NCBI GenBank assembly: GCA_964036315.1
Contig: OZ038495.1
Span: forward strand, 29,140,758-29,204,757
Source of the DNA: Acanthosepion esculentum
Lineage: Eukaryota; Mollusca; Cephalopoda; Sepiida; Sepiidae
DNA: 64,000 bases
Direction: 5' to 3'
Each line of letters opens with the position of its first letter. Position 1 is the stretch's first letter. Of this stretch, positions 10,312 to 22,540 are shown piece after piece. Made by a program: the position numbers and the translations under genes. The notes under the pieces were generated by a model. It ran no database searches and had not been told where the DNA came from. It saw only the letters and a list, made by a program, of their open reading frames with translations.

Positions 10312-10585
10312 CTTAGGTTTATTTTGTTTAACGGCATATCAACCTCAGTCCCAACAAGATTTTTAAGATAAATTCGTATGAATAGAATATTTATTCTTTG
10401 GTTTGGTATATTTTGTTTTATGGCATATCAATCTTAATGGGTTATTTAATGCCGACAAAATTTTTTATTGCTGGTAATATTTTGTTTTGTCAAAAATCTG
10501 TTTTTTGTAAAATTTTTCCTTCAAAATTGTATTGTTGGTAAAAATATTTTTCAAAAAAAGTATTTCTGGTAATGGTGAAAATTAT
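10312..10585 (+). repeat. Family B repeat, 5' part, doubled
   Basis: Two successive heads (about 10312-10366 and 10396-10580) carry tattttgtttaacggcatat and tattttgttttatggcatat. The second continues into ggttatttaatgccgac and internal repeats of the type ttgctggtaatatttt separated by tcaaaaa. The 3' part seen in the full copy at 20516-21029 is absent. Confidence 0.75.
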
Positions 10586-11766
10586 CGTCCTTTTAATTTC
10601 TGCATATTTTGAATATTATTATTATTATTACTTTAGCAGTTAACAAAATTATAATCATCAGCTTCATCAATGTAAAAGAAAAAGCAAATCAGAAAAAAAA
10701 ACGATCGACTTTCTATGACCAAAATACTCAGGGGAAACAGAAAGTGAAAGTAGAAGTGTCTGCGTTCCGTTTCTGACAACTGACACGACACATGCTGCTA
10801 TGAATGCCTACCGAGGTAGATTCTGATATTTTCGCATCCAGAATGAAGTATGAACACAGTTCCACAAAAGATGATAAAAGGAAGAGAGCGACTGAGCGAT
10901 AATCAAATATAAACAAATACAAGAGTCAAAGAAAGATAAAGCGAATTTTGAATCTAACGACGAATGTAAGGCCGGAAAAAATAATTATTGAGATGAAATA
11001 CAAGTAAATCAAGATGTCCTCTTGCTGATAAGGGTTTTATACAATGCACACGAGAAAACGGGCAAGTAATGCAAACTAATATATATATATATATAATTTT
11101 CTACAGTTGCGGAATAGTTTGACACTTTGTATCGAGTTGTCTGTGACTAAAAAGTCACCCCGGCTCCTCTTTACACGATGTGAGGAGGATGGCTAGCAAT
11201 CATGAATGATGATAGTTAAGACCGGTCAAATGAATGGGTGGGGGTAGAAATCAAAGCGCCAACGGGGTATTCCAATAAAGTCATAGTAAAAAAAATACGA
11301 CAGGGAAATATTCCACTATCCTTCGTAAGAAAAATCATGCCGATAAACAAATAAAAATGAAAAGCCGATTCTGATCCTTAGGACCGACTTTTCGTCCATT
11401 AATAGACATTTGCTGCATGTGTCACCGTCATCCAGCGACTATTCGAAATAACAAAATTATAATCGGGATCTGGAATGCTGGTCACTATCTCAACATGCTT
11501 GATTATAGTATTTCAAACTGACAATGGAAAGACTAAAACTCAGCATTCTGTGGACATGAGACTAGATTGATAAATAGTGGAAACTTCACAAGTGACAGTT
11601 GTAGAATCATATATACAGAAAGAATAAAATGAGTGTAACTAATATTAAACACAGACAAGAAGAAATGCATTGTGGGATACAGACAGTTGTCAGCCTGTTT
11701 TTCTATTTAATTTGCAATGGAGGCCATTTATTATAGCCACCATTGCAGTATACATGTCAACATTAA
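10586..11766. other. Unassigned stretch
   Basis: No gene was recognised. It contains a short (ATT)n at about 10617-10632 and a short TA tract near 11080-11095. Open frames are short and unremarkable. Confidence 0.5.
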
Positions 11767-11866
11767 CAGGGCGCGGATGTAAGACGTTAAACTACATCCG
11801 CGTCCTGGGTAAGGCGATAAACTACGTCAAGCAGCAAGGCCTCTGATCAGGAAGTTTTCTCAATTT
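11767..11866 (-). repeat. Family B 3' tail with small hairpin
   Basis: Minus-strand tail motifs of family B (tagtttatcgcc, ttacccaggacg) occur here. At 11772-11802 the tail is folded into a hairpin: arms cgcggatgta and tacatccgcg, 11-base loop. Confidence 0.7.
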
Positions 11867-12034
11867 CACTGACTGTAATCGCTCTAATATTGACGCTAGC
11901 TTCCTTTGAAAACGTTTTTAAGATAGCATCATGTGGGTGGATTTTGGTAAAAGTCATTGTGAACTAAAGGATGCATTTGCTTACTCATTTTGATAATTGA
12001 CATCCGAAAACTTTATAGCCATGAAAATCTAGAA

Positions 12035-12478
12035 GAATCCCGGACAGGCGACCGTCCTGGATAAGACGATAAACTACGTCTAACAAAAAGGCCACTGATC
12101 AAGAGGTTTGAAGAGCATGGAACCACCTAATAATTGATCGTGTTCCCAGATCCACTTTGCCTCAGGGTGGTAGCCGCGGTTATGGTCCCAGTTATGGGTA
12201 AATAGTTAAACCGCAACCTGGGGTCAAAACATTATGAAAGTGTAAAAATACGTTGTAATAGCAGAAACACTTTGTAAAGAATTATTACCAGCAATGAAAT
12301 TTTGAAGACAAAATTTTTACCAGCAATATATTTTTGAAAAAAGAATATTACCAGCTATACATTATCAAAATACATTAACATTTTTGAAAAAAGAAATTAC
12401 CAGCAATGAAAAATCTTGTCGGCATTAAATAACCCATTGAGGTGTTGATATGCCATAAACCAAAATAAACCGGACAGG
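12035..12478 (-). repeat. Family B repeat, nearly complete
   Basis: On the minus strand this runs from the head (gtttattttggtttatggca near 12470) through several ttgctggtaat units to the conserved 3' block (ggttccatgct, cctcttgatcagtggcc) and the tail ttatcgtcttatccaggacg near 12050. Layout is the same as 20516-21029. Confidence 0.8.
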
Positions 12479-14198
12479 CAACGACGAAATAGGAAAATGC
12501 ATTTAAAGTTGGCTGGTGTGAGACAAAGTAATTCTAGTTTGATATACACGAATATTTATCGCAAGAAATTAAAATTAGAAAGGCCAAAATTATTATCGGA
12601 TGGAATGTAAAACTATTGTGCTTTGTCGTAAAAATGTAATTAGTGTCCTTTTCAACTTTTTGCTGAATTACATCGACTGCATGAGAAATATGCAAAAAGA
12701 CAAGAAATATACTAATTTTGTCCTTAATAAAATACAACTTTCAAATGTCTAACTTGGTAATAAAATAGTATAAGTACGAATATATTAAAAATATACATAA
12801 GTAGTGCGTAATGTTTTGAAGATATAGTAAAACAATATGTGAGGCTAAACAGTGGACGGAAATGAATTCTGTACAAACAATGATATCTATAATATATATG
12901 TCAAGTAATTGAAAGGATTCATGGGTTTGAAATCCGGTCAATCCACTATGAAAATATTTAGGAAATACAAGCAAATAGAGAAAGGAACATGACAAACACT
13001 TGAAGCGAGAACTCAATTTATAAAATGGCGAAAAAGAAAACAACGAGCATTGAAAGAAAAATAGCAAACAAAGAAAATCCCTTGATGAATTTCAAATGCA
13101 ATTAAATGATGAAAGCATCTGCATATCTGAACTTACTTCAGAGTAAATATTGATAAAAGCAAGGTTCAAAATGTTGAGCAACGTTAGGATCTGCAAGGCC
13201 GCTGTAACATAGGCAAGATATTTAAGGGGAAATTACTCTCCGTTGATTCCCAAATCCGTAAGAAAACCATGTCATGAACAAACAGACGTATACAATGATA
13301 ATAAGTCCTGGAACTGGTTGACGAAATGTAAAAACGGAAACACTACTAGTAGGCACCGAAGCTCACAGTCCTGAATACTAATTCTGTCCAGGAGAACATC
13401 TAACCCCAAGTGAATTCGGGCAAGTGCAGTCTGTGTGGTATGGGCGTGCAAAATGTACCTACATCAATAGCATTTGTGAATTGTTTCGCAGAAAGCTGTC
13501 CAAGAACAAGGGATTTGAGGGAACATCATGGCCGGGTGTTAGGAATTTGTTTTTGGGTTTATTTTTTATTGTTTTTAGTTTGAAAAAGCCATGTTAATGG
13601 TTTAGCGTCGAGGTGATTGCAGAAACCCTCAACAGGAGACCATCCGAACAAACTGGGTTATACGATCTGAACGCATTTCGAATGGAACCGGTAACTGCAA
13701 GTATATGAATACACATCGTGTACATTTTGTGTGAGGAATATTTTGTTTCCTTTCACGGTATATGGACATTTTCCTGGTATTAAATATCGAATTCTGTCGT
13801 TTTGCTAAACTATAGAAGAGTATTCGTAGATCCGGTTTGCACGAACCTCAAAAAGATACGCATAGATATAGTAAACAAGTGGCCACATTTACTGAGATTT
13901 TACCCCTCTCCACGAGGGTGCAGTCGGCGTATTTTTTTTGTACTCAAACTTTACAGTTGGTGGTGTGCTGCGCTCATACTCAATAACAACACGTTAGATG
14001 AGGTCGATAACCGGCCTGTAAAACTGGAAGAAGGCAGATATTTTGTCAACATAAAGACGGTTATCAAACGACAATATAAGGTAGAGTAAGCAAAATCGAT
14101 TGTATCAACTAAAGATGCAGGGGAATTCCCAAAGACAGAGGAATAGGAGGAAAAGCTTTAAACAAAACCAAATTTAAAGAAACAAAAAGGTATTTCAG

Positions 14199-14201
<3 letters not shown>
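12479..14201. other. Unassigned 1.7-kb stretch
   Basis: No recognised gene or repeat. Two minus-strand open frames (12534-12737 and 12741-13067) and one plus-strand frame (13802-14089) are hydrophobic or low-complexity and match nothing I know. Confidence 0.5.

Positions 14202-14265
<64 letters not shown>
14202..14265. repeat. (TA)n microsatellite
   Basis: About 32 TA units directly abut the family C foldback arm that begins at about 14268. Confidence 0.95.
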
Positions 14266-14267
<2 letters not shown>

Positions 14268-14268
<1 letters not shown>

Positions 14269-14615
14269 GTGAACATAGAAGTCAACACTTAGAGGCGACA
14301 GTGTTTCATGCTAGATGCAATCGTCAGGCCACGAGTGCTATTATTTTTCACGGCTATTTATATATACGGGTCAGTGGTGCATTGTGGGTAGACTATTTTG
14401 GCTGTCATTTTACCGGAAGTCGTTTAATTTATTTATTTGTGTCAAATTATTTTGCTTGTTTTTATTTAATTTTATTTTTATTTTTTATCTTATATATTTA
14501 TTTATTTGATCGGTGTTTCTATTATTTTGGTGGTTATTTTACGCTCTATCTCTGATATTGAGCACGTTATCGCATGAATATAGCACACTTTAAGACTATA
14601 TTTCTTATATATATA
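14268..14615 (+). repeat. Family C foldback relic, single arm
   Basis: It starts with the family C arm (agtgaacatagaagtcaaca, then cttagaggcgacag), runs through about 230 bases of AT/T-rich filler and ends with the family's constant end (gctctatctctgatattgag at about 14543-14562, then atagcacactttaagac). The inverted second arm present at 53916-54013 is missing here. Confidence 0.7.
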
Positions 14616-15436
14616 ATATTAGTGGTAAATATACACATACATATGCAATATATATCTAAATATATATACATGCACATACATATATACATACATACATCCA
14701 GGTTATAACTCAATGCCCAGGACAGAGTAAGGATATAATAAAAAGGCTTAAACACTAATATCTCATGGTCATAATTTATTCCATTGGAATAGTAAATACT
14801 ATCCAATTCATCAAACCTACAAATTCAAAAAGAAAACAGAAAAAACATGTCCGGGAATAAAAAATAAAATTTAGTGAGAGTGTATGTATGAGAGTGGGAC
14901 CAATGCTAGAGTAAATGAAAGCAATAGGGAGGGGTAACAGACGAGAGAAGGACAGGAAGGTCTAAAGATGAAGTGGGGGGATTAAAATCAACAGAGAGAA
15001 GTTTCAAAGACGGTTTAAGTGAGAGAAATATGAATATTTTCAAATGTCTAATACATTAAAGATACACCAGAAAAGTATACATTTTGTGGTGACATACACA
15101 CACAATAGACGATATAATCTTAAAGCTCAGAATATGAGAGAGGGAGAGGAAAAGAAAACGGGGTGGGGGAGATGGGGTTGTTTGAACTAAAACCAAAGGG
15201 CATTTATAAAAGGACCGCTTTGTAATCAAGAAAATTTGACAATGGTAATATCGACTACAGGTTACAAATGTAATATAAACATATAAAAATAACGATTATC
15301 TAATCCAGCAAGGACCTATATTTCTATGTTCAAATACGTATACACACATACACCAGAACATATTTATATGTTCACTTACATACAGACATATAGGCGTGTA
15401 AACACACACCCATGCATATGCATACATATATATACA
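14616..15436. other. Unassigned stretch
   Basis: AT-rich sequence with short cata/tata tracts. No gene was recognised. Confidence 0.45.
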
Positions 15437-15850
15437 CACTCCTACACATGTATACATCCATACGCATCCACTCCTACACAGATATACATCCATACACATC
15501 CACTCCTACACAGATATACATCCATACACATCCACTCCTACACAGATATACATCCATACACATCCACTCCTACACAGATATACATCCATACACATCCACT
15601 CCTACACAGATATACATCCATACACATCCACTCCTACACAGATATACATCCATACACATCCACTCCTACACAGATATACATCCATACACATCCACTCCTA
15701 CACAGATATACATCCATACACATCCACTCCTACACAGATATACATCCATACACATCCACTCCTACACAGATATACATCCATACACATCCACTCCTACACA
15801 GATATACATCCATACACATCCACTCCTACACAGATATACATCCACACCTA
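15437..15850. repeat. 32-bp minisatellite, about 13 copies
   Basis: The unit is cactcctacacagatatac followed by atccatacacatc. One variant copy (15437-15468) is followed by about twelve near-identical copies. Because 32 is not a multiple of 3, each reading frame cycles through all phases, giving long but meaningless open frames. Confidence 0.95.
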
Positions 15851-15969
15851 CACACATACATACGGACATACACATAAACAATATATACATAAAACCTTAC
15901 ACATCTCCATACAAATACACCCCCCATCTAAACAAATAAACAATGTATCACTCTATCCGTCTAACTATG

Positions 15970-16203
15970 CATGCATACGTACATATACATCCATATACAG
16001 ATATATATGCATACATACATACCTAAACATGCACACACACATATACATGCACACCTACATATACATACATCCATATACGCACACACACACACACATATAT
16101 ATATATGTATATACATATATATATATATACATATATACGCACACACACACATATATATGTATATACATATATATACATATATACGCACACACACATATAT
16201 ATG

Positions 16204-16243
<40 letters not shown>

Positions 16244-16376
16244 TACGCACACACACATTATATATATGTATATACATATACACGCACACACACATTATAT
16301 ATATGTATATACATACACATATATATATATACGCACACACACATTATATATATGTGTATATATATATATATATATA
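15970..16376. repeat. Compound (CA)n/(TA)n array
   Basis: Blocks of cgcacacacacacatatatat alternate with gtatatacatatatatac several times, giving a loose unit of about 50-70 bases. Low complexity, non-coding. Confidence 0.9.
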
Positions 16377-17664
16377 GGTCCCAGCCTTATCAAGTTTATT
16401 TCTGTGATATAAAAAAATATAAACGTGTATATTTAATTGATATTAATGATAACCAATGGAGGGGAAAAGAAAATGGAGGGAAAAAATTATGTATTTCAAG
16501 AAAGCTAGTTCCCAATAACATTCAGTCAGTAAGCATTCCTCCTGTTTACAGAATATAAAAAAGTAATAAATAATGTATAAAAATGTAGTAATGTATAGTA
16601 ATGTAGTAATGTATAAAAAGTAAATTAAAGATTATCTAAATATAGAGGACTAAGATTATACAAATTCGCGGTCAGTTATAAATTAGCGAATGCTGCAAAT
16701 TATTTCGTAATATAAAATGTGTGAATAATTTTAAAAGGGGGGTCCACTGGGAATTGTGTAAACAAAGATGATTTGTCCAGATAAACCAATCATTTACGCA
16801 GAAATCAATAACATAGTGAAACATAAAGGGCTTGATTTTTCATATCTTTAAGTGGATCATTCAATTCAGACACAAAAACCAAATACAATCAGTGAAACCA
16901 AGAACAGGAATCGTTAAACAATGCATACCAACAATTCAACAGACATTAGTAAATTTTTTTTTTTTTTTTATTGAATGTTATAAAATATTTGGACAATTCC
17001 AAAAGAACTGAAGAAATTTTTGAATATATAAGTGTATATTTTGTTCATCATCAGCCATGCAATTTGAAACCACTTTTGCATAAAAGATTGAAACAAAGCA
17101 GACGACAGGAGAGGAAGGAATAATAAGGAAACTACTAGAATATTTAGAAAAGGTACTAACACTTAATCTCCGGTGAAATCCGCAAATGATTATAGGAGAG
17201 AGAAAACAATAATAATGTCGGAACAAAATAGAGAAAATAATGTAAGTGTAAAGAACAAAGAATAGAAGATAACTGTAAAAGCAGTCTGTGTATGTGTAAT
17301 ACATACGCGTATGTATATTTTTGGACATACGTACATGCATTGATTTTGTATTGTATTAACAGAATATGAGTTTTTGAAAGAGAAAAACGTTATCAACCGG
17401 TTTCAAAGATTATAAAACATGTACGTAAAAAGCCCGATGAAAAAAAAAAAAACTTTTTTCTTAGAGTAGGAAAATTATAAGAAGCTACACAGAAAGAAAG
17501 CTTTCGCCAGATGTTTTACTCAGATCTTTGAAAATATAAATGTGGAAAAATGGATATTACACTGAATGATTTACATGTTATTTAAGTTCTCGGTCCGAAC
17601 TACTTCCCAAAAACTTTAGAATTTTTAGAGGATAATTGTTTGTCGAGATATTTAAAAAAATAAT

Positions 17665-17673
<9 letters not shown>
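16377..17673. other. Unassigned stretch
   Basis: No gene was recognised. A T run lies at about 16955-16969 and an A run near 17442-17452. Open frames on the minus strand (16968-17396) are low-complexity and unmatched. Confidence 0.5.

Positions 17674-17710
<37 letters not shown>
17674..17710. repeat. (TA)n microsatellite
   Basis: About 18 TA units preceded by a short CA tract. Confidence 0.9.
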
Positions 17711-17714
<4 letters not shown>

Positions 17715-17765
17715 GGAAATCCACTCGTGACAGAGCATGACCACTTCTTAGACTCGTTCCCTATC

Positions 17766-18047
17766 AATATCTGTCTATTTTTCTGAAATGAGGAATTATC
17801 TACACTATTTACATTATACGGATTATTGTCATCTTTGTTGCCATATTTATTACAACGTTTCGGCCGTGATATGTTCTGGCCTTCTTTAGGTGGTCGGAAT
17901 GTCGAACTGAACCCTCTATTTCACGCACTGGCGTAGACTGTTCTAGTTCCACGTGCCATGTTTAATGGATATCAGTTATCTCCTGTTAATTCCCCTCTCC
18001 AAGTTCTCCACTGCCTTAACTGGGTATTGAACTCACACTCTTTGGGT
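17766..18047 (-). mobile_element. Family A SINE, head-truncated
   Basis: On the minus strand the copy runs from the B-box-like gagttcaatacccagt through the full body to the 3' end (atagacagatatt at about 17767). The A box and the rest of the tRNA-like head are missing, and LINE sequence (18048-19868) takes over there. Confidence 0.8.
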
Positions 18048-19868
18048 AGAATCATTAAGGATTTTCATATTCTCGTTGGTGTCGTCTAAGATGATTCTTA
18101 ATTTTTGGCACTGATGTACATGTCGGTTACTGATCACTGGCTGATCTGGATGTTTTGATTTAAAATACCTTGTTAAACTCCTTGAAATTCTGCACACCTT
18201 GCAACAGATGGTAAGAAAAAAAACTAATCCAGAACGTCATATGGAACAGCATTAGGTACCTTTTGGTGGGATTTAATATGGCTGGTCATACCTGCTTTTG
18301 ACAAGCATATACGGACACAGATGTCACAAGTCAGGTCTTCCTTACATTCCTTTCCTAAGAGGGGATGTTACCTTCTCCATATGCCTAGCCCTTTCGCTTA
18401 ACTTTCTGCATTTTCAATCCTTCTTTCCTCAAAGCCTTTCACGGCATGCACTATCTCGCACCTCCACCCATCTCTATCTTTTGCTTGCCACTTCCAAGTT
18501 CACCCTACATGTCTTGTTTAGGCATCCGATTGTTCTCAAGGCGCACATATTCGCATCAACAGAAGCGGTTTTTCATGATAATAGACTCATTGCTGGGGAG
18601 ACATGTCCTCCGAATAACCACAGTATCTGGGGTTTTCCACGAGATTTTCATAATTGAGCGGAGGCGCCTTGATGGAAGGGTTTCAGATGTTTGATGTGCC
18701 TTCTGTGACTTGTCCAGGTCTCACAAGAGACCCATTAAGACACTGGCATTAGAAACTGTTATGGTAATTTATCCACGCACGCATGGACTCTCCCAGCTAT
18801 TAATAGGAGCAGGTACTGCCTTTTGGAGAGGGAAGTTTCCAGCAGTCAGCTCTGATATTCGGACCGAACATTCTTGTTGTAACACTCTCGTTTGTATAAG
18901 TTTGTATTACTGTTTCTATTAATATATTTGTTGAACACAATTCCTCTCTCGTGTCTTTATTTCTGGCCTTAACAAGGCCACAACATAAATCCTGATCGTT
19001 GTGATGATTGAGATGTCCAGTGTTGACCAGATTCTGCCTCAAAACTTGTCATAGGCATCACATGATTTTGTTGTTCGTGAACTTATCTCTTCATCAAGGA
19101 TGTTATCTCTTGAAAGTGTACTCCCAAGGTTTACAAAAGAATCACCCCCCCCTATTTACTTGCTACTGGCATAAATTGAAAGGGGCGCATTACTACGGTA
19201 TCCCTCAAGCTAATTCTCAGGCCAAAATTCTTCACAAACTGCAGAGAAACAATCCACGAGAAATTGTAGGTCTACCTCAGAATGGTTGAGGAGGTCACCG
19301 TCATCAGCGTAGAGTAGATATATCATGTGTGTGACGAACATTTTAGTGACTGCATGAAATCTGCGAAGGTTGAACAAATTTCCAGTTGTTCAGTATCGGA
19401 TATAGACACCTGCTTCAATATGTTTGAATGATATTAAAAACACCATAACAAAGATGATCACAAAACCGTAGATGCAAGTAGATCACCCTGCTTCACACCA
19501 GCTTCCACCGAGATAAGATCTAACAGATCCCCGCCAACACAGATCCAGGCCTTCATGTCATTATGCATTGATCGAATCAGACCAACAAACTTTTCAGGGA
19601 AAGCAACAAAAGGAAACCACACTTCGACAAAATCTTCCAGCGAGCTTCCTCGTTTACTATATCCAACGCCTTTTTCAGGTCAATAAAGCACTGATACAGA
19701 TCCAGTCTTTGTTCTTGGCACTTCTCCTTTAACTGCTGAAGAGTAAAGTCATATCCAAATAGGCCGGAATCCACATTGGGACGGTTCAGAAGCACTATTG
19801 CAAACATTTTGCCAATTACTGACAGGAAGGAGATTCCACGATAGTTGCCACATAAATCCTTGAAACCA
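18048..19868 (-). pseudogene. Non-LTR retrotransposon RT with C-terminal C2H2 fingers
   Basis: Minus-strand translation gives, in order: CGNYRGISFLSVIGKMFA (RT entry), CFIDLKKALDIVN (finger/palm), PEKFVGLIRSMHNDMKAW, VEAGVKQGDLLA (motif B-like), LLYADDGDLLNHSEVDLQ (catalytic YADD intact), ETWT and RHIKHLKPFHQG (thumb), MPKQ and GELGSGKQK. Near 18268-18332 comes a C2H2 finger, CDICVRICLSKAGMTSHIKS then H, with exact CX2CX12HX3H spacing, and a second damaged finger (CKVCRISRSLTRYFKSKH). Many frameshifts and stops break the frame. An LTR-like insert (18757-18985) interrupts the thumb. The layout RT then zinc finger is known in some animal LINEs; I do not assign a clade. Confidence 0.8.
18757..18985 (+). 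mobile_element. Candidate solo LTR inside the LINE
   Basis: This 229-bp block separates two parts of the LINE thumb: NLNHHNDQD-type sequence on one side and VSNASVLMG then CETWT on the other. It begins tgttatggtaatttatccac and ends ggccacaaca, giving the TG...CA termini and inverted TGTT/AACA ends typical of LTRs. The flanking 5 bases (gaaac and taaat) do not form a clean duplication, so a different insertion type remains possible. Confidence 0.45.
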
Positions 19869-19874
19869 TTCTAG

Positions 19875-20395
19875 AACAAAGACACGAGTATCATATCTCT
19901 CCAATATGGTCCATATAACATCAGGATAACCTTCAAAAGTGGTTCAACATGTCGCAGAGAGCTCTTCCGAGTAAGAACCCCATCATAAAGGAGAACATTA
20001 CTAAGGACTGTGTGTACTCCATCTCGTGCAGCTGTGGTAAGAAATAGAAAGAAGAAACAGGCTGCCCTCTTAAGGTAAGACGACAAGAACATCGCAAAGC
20101 AATAACACCAGGGGAAATAGAAAAATAATGTGTAGCTGACCACTGGAAAATACGAAAACTAAAGGCCTCAGTACATATGCTAGGTCAAAAAATCTCCTGA
20201 GTCGACCATAGAAATGAATACAATATGGGAACCAGTAATAAGGAGTGCCAGAGAAAAGCAATGAATAACAACAAAATTTTAATATAAGCTCCGGTAAAAA
20301 AAAAAATGAACTTATAATAATAGAAAAAATTGCAATATGAGCACTGGTAAAAAAATTATTGAGACATGAGGTTTATAAGTTCGAAACGTTCATAC
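19875..20395 (+). pseudogene. Penelope-like element, GIY-YIG endonuclease relic 1
   Basis: Translation gives YGPYNIRITFKSGSTCRREL, then DCVYSISCSCGK, then EETGCPLKVRRQEHRKAIT, GEIEK and VADHW, then HMLG. The order VY..CSCGK...GETGRPL.VR..EHR..I is the GIY-YIG endonuclease domain of Penelope-like retroelements, which follows the RT. The second tyrosine block is degraded (a stop replaces YIG) and frameshifts occur. It lies back to back with the LINE at 18048-19868. From about 20280 a spacer with a repeated caatatgagcactggtaaaa word leads into family A (20396). Confidence 0.75.
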
Positions 20396-20512
20396 AGTAG
20401 GACACTGATTAGATCAAAAAAAGTTGTGAGTTCAATACCAGGTCACAGTAGTGATGATCCAAAACGTGGAGAGTTGAGCTAAAGGGAACTAACGGAAGAA
20501 GTATGGCACATG
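20396..20512 (+). mobile_element. Family A SINE, degraded, joined to PLE
   Basis: A decayed family A head (aggacactgattagatc, gtgagttcaataccagg) and start of body (gtatggcacatgaaac) follow directly after the PLE spacer. The body is then cut by the family B insertion at about 20516. Confidence 0.6.
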
Positions 20513-20515
20513 AAA

Positions 20516-21029
20516 CAAATGGTTCGGTTCGGTTCAGTTCCGTTCGGTTCGGTTGTTTTGTTTTACGGCATATCAACTTCAATGGCTTTTTTAACGTCGA
20601 AAATGTTTTTTCTTCAAAAATCTATTTCTGGGAATATTTTTCCTGGAAGAAATTTATAGCTGGTAATATTTTTTCAAAAAATGTATAACTGTTTGTATTG
20701 CTGGTAATTTTTAAGTATTGCTGATAATAATTTTTCCTTCAAAAATGATTGCTGGTAATAATTGTTTTTATTATTACAAAGTATATCTGGTATTAACACA
20801 TATTTTTACACAAGTTTCGGTGTTAACTATTTGCCGATAGCTGGGACGCTAATAGATGCTACCACCCCAGGTTAGGGTGGACCTGGAAACACCAGCAATT
20901 AAGAGGAGGTTCCACGATCCTCAAAGCCTTCTGATCAGAGGCGTTGCTGTTGGACGTAGTTTATCGTCTTACCCAGGACGCGGATGTAGTTTATCGTCTT
21001 ACCCAGGACGAAATAAATAAGATGAACTG
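20516..21029 (+). repeat. Family B repeat, most complete copy
   Basis: It opens with a (GGTTC)n head (20520-20560), then gttttgttttacggcatatc and an internal minisatellite of ttgctggtaatattttt units. A conserved core follows at about 20820-20965 (taactatttgccgatagctg, gggtggacctggaaacacc, ggttccacgatcctcaaag). The tail tagtttatcgtcttaccc, aggacg is present twice in tandem (ending 21010). There is no coding capacity; it looks like a non-autonomous repeat. Other copies: 10312-10585, 12035-12478, 24897-25080, 34207-34555. Retroposed or DNA-type origin is unresolved. Confidence 0.82.
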
Positions 21030-21188
21030 AGTAGTTTATTCATATAAAATTAATCAGATATCATTTGGCTTTAGAAAATTGGTAATTTAATATCTCAAAT
21101 GAAAATATCACTTATTTTAATAGAAACACTGAATAGCAATCATGGACAATATTCAATAAAATATGGAAGCACATACATGTATGCAGCT

Positions 21189-21310
21189 GTAGTTTATCGT
21201 CATACCCAGGACGGCAAAGGGTTCAGTTTCAAATTCCAATCACCGGAGCGTACAAAAGAAACATTGTGAATATGGCAATGAGGATAACAGTCCGAGTAAT
21301 GTAAATAATG
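21189..21310 (+). repeat. Family B tail fused to family A 3' body
   Basis: 21189-21215 repeats the family B tail (tagtttatcgtcatacccag). Directly after it, 21217-21310 is the 3' body of family A (aaagggttcagtttcaaatt, tccgagtaatgtaaataatg). Because the family A head lies at 20396-20512, this is most simply the second half of one family A copy split by the family B insertion. Confidence 0.7.
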
Positions 21311-22538
21311 AAAGTAAAATATATGTAAGCATGTATACATATGTTAGTAAATACATCCATATTTATTAATAGGTAGACGTTTTTATGTGTATATTTACAT
21401 TCTCTTATTTAGCCATACAGACAATTTGCTTTTAGAAGCAAATTAGCGTTTAACAATGACAATACGAATCTTCAAAAATGTACTGAATTCAGTGACAATT
21501 GTCCAATTTGCGTCAACTTATTCGAATGTATTCAGTACATTTTTTATGCAAATTCTTTGTGAACATCTCATCCTATTTATTAAATAATCGTTTTTCTACT
21601 GTACCTTGTAGATTAAATATGTACAATGTTGCATCCTGTTTCGTAGTCGAAGAATTGGGCGACGTTGATCATACACATACATGCGTATAGATGCATTCTT
21701 ATATCTTCTCGATTACATTGACGTGATAACATTACGACCATCGGCATGCGTTTCTGCTTGGTAGTGAAAGTTAGAACCTGATGTTTTTAAAGAGGGTAAC
21801 CGAACACGAATACTTCATTTTCATATATTGAATATCGAATTGAGAGGACATGAAAAGTATAATGTCATTGGTAAAGAAAGACCAAGACTAGGCAAGAGCA
21901 TTTCCAAAACAATACTGGGTTTTCCAATTCTGTTGTGATAAATACGTCTTAGTACTGATCCGAAAAAAAAATCAACAAAGAGATGACAAGATATTGGGGC
22001 ATCAACGTTCATCAATGCAAGAAATCAGCGGACATTTTTACCGTCAATGTGAGCCTACGGAAGCGCAGTGTAGCACAAAAGGTAGAGTTTTATTGATAAT
22101 AGAAGAGGGGATTAATCACAATACAGAGGAAATCAATCTTTGTTGTATATGCGTAAAACTAACCAAATTATATCAGCGAAAGAATCCTCAGGAGGAATAT
22201 GAGTGTCTGAAGTGGACTTTGTCTCAACAGAAGGTCACTTAGTCCGAGGAAAAGTGCTTTCGAATAAATAAGATGAAAAGCAATATAGGTCTTCTTCCGT
22301 CAGATTTGGGTCAACAATACAGTATTACTCTGCTGATGCAACTGGAAAATAATTATTAAATCTTATAATTATTATTTTGTTTTGCATTAAGTCTTTTATA
22401 TTTTAGACGTAGATGTAACAATATTTTTATGTTAGACTTCGATAAATTAATTTCAATCCTAGTTGTGACAAAATTGGTAGGTAGAATAGTATATATTTAT
22501 TCGTTCGATGTGCGATGTTTTACTCATCTATTCACAAA
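21311..22538. other. Unassigned stretch
   Basis: No recognised gene or repeat. An 82-codon plus-strand frame (21994-22242) matches nothing I know. Confidence 0.5.
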
Positions 22539-22540
22539 TA

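Noticed and set aside
15437..15850. CRISPR-like regular array
   Set aside because: Units are directly adjacent with no unique spacers, so it is a minisatellite.
15326..15939. 175-183 codon frames rich in Thr/His/Tyr
   Set aside because: Translations of the 32-bp minisatellite.
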